A stretch of 64,000 bases of DNA, from the NCBI RefSeq assembly GCF_020215645.1, contig NZ_CP084058.1, positions 9,052,001 through 9,116,000 on the forward strand, written 5' to 3'. Positions 59,214 through 64,000 of the stretch are shown one piece after another. The position numbers and the translations under genes are program-made. Origin of the DNA: Nonomuraea gerenzanensis. Its GTDB lineage: Bacteria > Actinomycetota > Actinomycetes > Streptosporangiales > Streptosporangiaceae. The notes beneath the pieces are model-generated. The model was not told the DNA's origin and ran no database searches. It saw nothing but the letters and a program-made list of their open reading frames with translations. Within the stretch, counting starts at the first letter, position 1; the number at the start of each line of letters is the position of its first letter.

Positions 59214-60110
59214 GTGCTTGTACTCGTCGCTCCGGGCCAAGGTGCCCAAACTCCGGGGTTCCTGACCCCATGGCTTGAGCTGCCCGGTCTGGCCGACAGA
59301 CTGGGGGCCTGGTCCGAGGTCGCCGGGATCGACCTGGTCGCCTACGGCACCACCGCCGGGGCCGACGAGATCCGCGACACCGCCGTCGCGCAACCCCTGC
59401 TCGTAGCCGCCGCGCTGGCCGCCGCCGAGGCGCTCGGCGCGACCCCTGACGTGCTGGCCGGTCACAGCGTCGGCGAGTTCGCCGCCGCCGCGCTGGCCGG
59501 GGTGCTCACCCCCGAGCAGGCGCTCCACCTGGTCCGCGAGCGGGCCCAGGCCATGGCCAAGGCCGCCGCCGTCACCGAGACCGGCATGACCGCCGTGCTC
59601 GGCGGCGTGCCGGAGGAGGTGCTGGCCGGCATCGAGAAGCACGGGCTGACCCCCGCCAACATCAACGGCGCCGGCCAGATCGTGGCCGGCGGCACGCTGG
59701 AGCAGCTGGCCGCGTTCAAGGACGACGCGCCGGCCCGCGCCCGCCTCATCCCGCTCTCCGTCGCCGGGGCCTTCCACACACGGCACATGGCCCCGGCCGT
59801 CGAGAGCCTGCGTGAGGCCGCCAGGAACGTCGTACCGTCCGACCCCGGCATCACCCTGCTGTCCAACTCCGACGGGCAGGCGGTCGCCACCGGCGCCGAG
59901 TTCCTCCAGAGACTGGTCGACCAGGTCAGTAACCCCGTCAGGTGGGACGCCTGCATGGAGACCATGGCCGGGCTCGGCGTCACCAAGATGATCGAGCTGC
60001 TGCCCGGCGGCACGCTGACCGGCCTCGCCAAGCGCGGCCTGCGCGGCGTGCAGACCGTGGCGCTGAAAACCCCAGACGACCTTGACGCGGCCAGGGAGCT
60101 GATCAAGTGA
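59214..60110 (+). CDS. fabD: Malonyl-CoA:ACP transacylase
   Basis: The 298-residue protein has the acyltransferase signature GHSVGEFAAAALAG (nucleophile Ser) with the Gln in VAPGQGAQ, and the catalytic His in VAGAFHTRHM. It moves malonyl groups onto ACP for chain extension in the cytoplasm. GTG 59214 has AAGGTGG 6 bases upstream; an earlier GTG at 59205 lies inside that site. The stop overlaps fabH (GTGA at 60107). Confidence 0.95.
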   Translation: MLVLVAPGQGAQTPGFLTPWLELPGLADRLGAWSEVAGIDLVAYGTTAGADEIRDTAVAQPLLVAAALAAAEALGATPDVLAGHSVGEFAAAALAGVLTPEQALHLVRERAQAMAKAAAVTETGMTAVLGGVPEEVLAGIEKHGLTPANINGAGQIVAGGTLEQLAAFKDDAPARARLIPLSVAGAFHTRHMAPAVESLREAARNVVPSDPGITLLSNSDGQAVATGAEFLQRLVDQVSNPVRWDACMETMAGLGVTKMIELLPGGTLTGLAKRGLRGVQTVALKTPDDLDAARELIK

Positions 60111-61063
60111 GGATCCCCGACATCGCCCCGGGCGGCAGGGTGCTGGCCCTCGGCCACTACCAGCCGTCCAACGTCGTCACCAACGACGACTTGGCCAAGA
60201 CCATGGACACCAACGACGAGTGGATCCAGTCCCGGGTCGGCATCAAGGAGCGCAGGGTCGCCCCGGCCGAGGAGTCGGTCGAGGACATGGCCACCATCGC
60301 CGGCGGCAAGGCGCTGGCCGCCAGCGGCCTGTCCCCCGACGACGTCGACCTGGTCATCGTGGCCACCTGCACGCTCGAGAGCCAGATCCCCAACGCCTCC
60401 GCCGTCGTGGCGCACCGCCTCGGCATCAAGGCGCCCGGCGCGTTCGACGTCAACGCCGCCTGCGCCGGCTTCTGCTACGCGCTGGGCACCGCCAGCGCCG
60501 CCGTCCGCGCGGGATCGGCACGCAACGTGCTGGTCATCGGCGCGGAGAAGCTGTCGCAGTGGGTCGACTGGACCGACAGGTCCACCGCGGTGATCTTCGC
60601 CGACGGAGCCGGCGCGGCCGTGGTCGGCCCGTCCGACACGCCCGGCATCGGCCCCGTGGTGTGGGGCAGCGCCGGCGACAAGGCCGACGCGATCGCCATC
60701 GCGGACCGCGATCACTTCCTCCATCAGGAGGGCCAGACGGTCTTCCGCTGGGCCACCACCGCCCTGGCCCCGGTGGCGCTCGAAGCCTGCTCCCGGGCGG
60801 GCGTCGACCCCTCGGAGCTGGCCGCGTTCGTGCCGCACCAGGCCAACCTGCGCATCATCGAGGCCATCGCTCGCAAGCTGGGCGCCGAGAAGGCCGTCAT
60901 CGCCCGCGACATCGTCAACGCCGGCAACACCTCTGCCGCCTCGATCCCGCTGGCGCTCTCGCGCATGCTGGAGCGCGGCGAGGTCCGCTCGGGGGGCCTG
61001 GCGCTGATGCTCGGCTTCGGCGCGGGGCTGACGTACGCGGGCCAAGTGATCGAGATCCCTTAA
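60107..61063 (+). CDS. fabH: Beta-ketoacyl-ACP synthase III
   Basis: The 318-residue protein has the KASIII triad: Cys in VNAACAGFCYAL, His in VPHQANLRIIEA, Asn in NAGNTSAASIPLAL. It joins a starter acyl-CoA with malonyl-ACP and so fixes the branched or straight chain type. GTG 60107 overlaps the fabD stop, so translation is coupled. Length and motifs are standard. Confidence 0.95.
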   Translation: MRIPDIAPGGRVLALGHYQPSNVVTNDDLAKTMDTNDEWIQSRVGIKERRVAPAEESVEDMATIAGGKALAASGLSPDDVDLVIVATCTLESQIPNASAVVAHRLGIKAPGAFDVNAACAGFCYALGTASAAVRAGSARNVLVIGAEKLSQWVDWTDRSTAVIFADGAGAAVVGPSDTPGIGPVVWGSAGDKADAIAIADRDHFLHQEGQTVFRWATTALAPVALEACSRAGVDPSELAAFVPHQANLRIIEAIARKLGAEKAVIARDIVNAGNTSAASIPLALSRMLERGEVRSGGLALMLGFGAGLTYAGQVIEIP

Positions 61064-61182
61064 GCTCCGATCGGTCCTGGTGGTGGCCCCGCGACGGGCA
61101 CACCGTAGGATCCGATCGTCCTACAGGCTTGTGCGGCACCGTTCGCACAGAAACCCGGAAACACCAAAGGAGAACAAGCGAC

Positions 61183-61422
61183 ATGGCTGCCACCGAGCAG
61201 GACATCCTCCAGGGCCTCGGCAAGATCATCAACGAGATCACGGGCATCCCGGCGTCCGAGGTCACCCCGGAGAAGAGCTTCGTGGACGACCTCGACATCG
61301 ACTCCCTGTCCATGGTCGAGATCGCCGTGGCCGCCCAGGACGAGTTCGGCGTCGAGATCCCCGACGACCAGCTCAAGAACCTGAAGACGGTCAAGGACGT
61401 CCTCAACTTCATCCAGAACTAA
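61183..61422 (+). CDS. acpP: Acyl carrier protein
   Basis: The 79-residue acidic protein has the phosphopantetheine site DIDSLSMVEIAVA, with Ser as the attachment residue, in the standard four-helix fold. ATG 61183 follows AAAGGAGAA. The 119-base gap before it is the largest in the fab operon and might hold an extra promoter or processing site, since ACP is needed in excess. Confidence 0.95.
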   Translation: MAATEQDILQGLGKIINEITGIPASEVTPEKSFVDDLDIDSLSMVEIAVAAQDEFGVEIPDDQLKNLKTVKDVLNFIQN

Positions 61423-61464
61423 GCAGCGAACCACACCCGCACTGATCAGTTAGGAGCGAGAAAC

Positions 61465-62697
<1,233 letters not shown>

Positions 62698-62746
62698 ACG
62701 ACCCCGCCCGGCGGGGGCTCCGGCCAGGAGCTTCCCGCCGGCTCGC

Positions 62747-62779
62747 GCGAGCCTTCACCCTGCCGGGGTGAGGGCTCGC
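62747..62779 (+). terminator. 14-bp hairpin after fabF
   Basis: GCGAGCCTTCACCC (62747-62760) pairs with GGGTGAGGGCTCGC (62766-62779), with one G-U pair and a 5-base loop. It ends the fab operon. The rest of the gap to 62985 holds nothing I recognise. Confidence 0.8.
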
Positions 62780-62984
62780 CGCGCATCTGACGGCGGCCTC
62801 CCTGCCGCCATGGGCACGCGCCGAGGGCGTGCCCGTCCATGAGCGGGTGCCGGTCATGCGGCACTCCGGTGGTGCGCGACTCGCCAACGGCGTCGAGTCG
62901 CCGCACGCCGCCGGTCAACGCCCTACGGCTCTCCCCCTTCCACGGTCACGCCGTCCGGTGTCTCACGGGCGCCCCCCGCACCGC

Positions 62985-63479
62985 TCAGACGGCCGCGTGC
63001 AGCCACCGCACCGGCGCGCCGTCACCGGCGTACCTGAACGGCTCCAGCTCCTCGTCCCACGGCTTGCCGAGCAGCTTGTCCAGCTCCTCCTCCAGCACGC
63101 ACCGCCCCTGGGCGGCCATCATCATCGCGGCGCGCAGCCGGTCCTCGGGGATCATGATGTCGCCGGCGGCGCCGATCACCGCCGTGTACGCGCCGAGCGT
63201 CGGCGTGTAGGCATGCCGGGAGCCGTCCACCCCGGGTGAGGCGTCCTCGGTGATCTCGAACCTGAGGCGCTGCCATCCCATGAGCGAGGAGGCGATGGCC
63301 GCCGCGATGCCCGCGCGGCCCTCCCACTCCGCCTGCGCCCGCACGACGTTGGGCGCGGCGGGTTGCGGAGTCCACGTCAGGTCTACGGGCACGCCAAGGA
63401 CACCCGCGACTGCCCATTCGATGTGTGGGCACAGCGCGGGCTGAGCCGAGTGGACGTAAAGGACGCCACGAGCAGACAC
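62985..63479 (-). CDS. DUF3145 family protein
   Basis: The 164-residue protein reads ARGVLYVHSAQPALCPHIEW, AVAGVLGVPVDLTWTPQPAA, SLMGWQRLRFEITEDASPGV and DRLRAAMMMAAQGRCVLEEE. This is the DUF3145 layout, a widespread actinobacterial family of unknown function that often lies after the fab operon. GTG 63479 has GGGAGGT close upstream. The opposing S8 protease gene begins about 175 bases away. Confidence 0.88.
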   Translation of the reverse strand: MSARGVLYVHSAQPALCPHIEWAVAGVLGVPVDLTWTPQPAAPNVVRAQAEWEGRAGIAAAIASSLMGWQRLRFEITEDASPGVDGSRHAYTPTLGAYTAVIGAAGDIMIPEDRLRAAMMMAAQGRCVLEEELDKLLGKPWDEELEPFRYAGDGAPVRWLHAAV

Positions 63480-63619
63480 CGGACCTCCCGTTTCGGTACG
63501 AGGTGCGCCTTCCCCAACGGCCTCGACCCGGGATGATCACAAGTGACTAGGGAGAGACTACCGTCGGTCGCTACCCGGCACCAGAGGGGGGCCATACCAA
63601 GTTGGTGCGCGTGTGGCGG

Positions 63620-63647
63620 GTGACAGCGGTCCCTCAGGGGATACATA
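63620..63647 (+). promoter_or_regulatory. Candidate promoter for a leaderless S8 protease gene
   Basis: GTGACA (63620-63625) and TACATA (63642-63647) are spaced 16 bases apart. The expected transcription start is at or beside the ATG at 63655, and no ribosome site precedes that ATG, so a leaderless transcript is likely. Confidence 0.4.
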
Positions 63648-63654
63648 CCCGCCC

Positions 63655-64000
63655 ATGGAAATCCAATCTGTCGGCGAGGCGTACATCCGGCCAGGTCAGA
63701 TACTGATCGACCGGACCGCCCTGACCGCCGCGGCGCGCTGGACCCAGGCGGTCTCCGAGGCCGACGGTGTCTGCGTCGTCCACCTGACGCCCGGCGTCGA
63801 CCCCTGCGAGATCACCGCCGACCTGCGCGACCAGGGCCTGCGCGCCTCGCCGAACCACGTGCTGCGCGGCCAGCCCCTGTTCTTCGGCGGCCCCGCCTCC
63901 AGGCCCTTCCCCGCCCCGTCCATCCCCCACAAGGCGGGCCGGGCCCGCTCCGGCGTGGTGGTGGGCCTGCTCGACACCGGCATCGCCAAGCACCCCTGGT
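63655..64000 (+). CDS. Subtilase (S8) family serine protease, N-terminal part (3' end outside window)
   Basis: The frame is open from ATG 63655 to the window end, giving 115 residues. The first 60 residues (EIQSVGEAYIRPGQILIDRT, then EADGVCVVHLTPGVDPCEIT) look like an N-terminal inhibitor-like domain with no signal peptide. Then GVVVGLLDTGIAKHPW matches the catalytic Asp motif of S8 proteases. The His and Ser motifs must lie beyond the window. A cytoplasmic or surface-bound subtilase is likely. Confidence 0.75.
   Translation, partial: MEIQSVGEAYIRPGQILIDRTALTAAARWTQAVSEADGVCVVHLTPGVDPCEITADLRDQGLRASPNHVLRGQPLFFGGPASRPFPAPSIPHKAGRARSGVVVGLLDTGIAKHPW

Overview
The window is very GC-rich, uses GTG/TTG starts freely, shows many ATGA stop/start overlaps, and carries actinobacterial marker families: AceE-type pyruvate dehydrogenase, a FasR-fabD-fabH-acpP-fabF cluster, DUF3052, DUF3145, DUF5997, an SCO7613-type giant membrane protein, a mycothiol-dependent isomerase-fold enzyme, and an XRE-Scr1 regulator next to a DUF574 methyltransferase. 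This fits a chromosomal segment of a filamentous actinomycete, most likely Streptosporangiaceae (Nonomuraea-like). The family assignment is inference.

Left part (1-21.7 kb): end of a DUF4253 gene, an FAD oxidoreductase with a small membrane protein, a methyltransferase/XRE-regulator pair, then a co-directional accessory run (4.8-10.5 kb) with an unknown protein, a membrane protein, a maleate-isomerase-fold enzyme, an FAD monooxygenase and a sigma-factor-like protein fused to a membrane-anchored domain. Next come a secreted X-Pro peptidase, an ADP-ribosylglycohydrolase, a FadR-type regulator, a 1580-residue membrane protein, and small secreted or lipoproteins. Middle (21.8-36.9 kb): a tightly overlapping assimilatory nitrate operon (narK, nitrate reductase, an electron-transfer flavoprotein, nirB, nirD), then a GNAT enzyme, a TPR regulator, a MocR-like regulator that has lost its PLP lysine, a vanadium haloperoxidase-like enzyme and an aldo/keto reductase.

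37-44 kb is the most unusual part. The gene at 40548-42209 encodes a Ro60-type TROVE/von Willebrand A protein (Rsr). Directly upstream on the same strand are three abutting structured RNA units (42308-42765). All share a paired stem and an identical core motif. Two of them carry a tRNA-like module whose T-arm and acceptor come before the D-arm. This is the hallmark of bacterial YrlA-type Y RNAs, the RNA partners of Ro60. A fourth, minimal copy of the core lies in the rsr mRNA leader, suggesting autoregulation. Two further tRNA-like elements with the same permuted order lie at 37.0-37.26 kb. A decayed phage-type integrase beside tRNA-Val (43.3-43.8 kb) points to an old integration site.

Right part (43.8-64 kb): ROK sugar kinase, zinc-ribbon protein, AhpE-type peroxiredoxin, DUF3052, YjbQ and DUF1918 genes, then aceE, a secreted S33 peptidase, a WYL regulator with a VOC protein, a PHP-domain protein, a trio resembling E. 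coli YjfM/YjfC/YjfL, the FasR-fab type II fatty-acid synthesis operon, a DUF3145 gene, and the beginning of an S8 protease that runs off the window.
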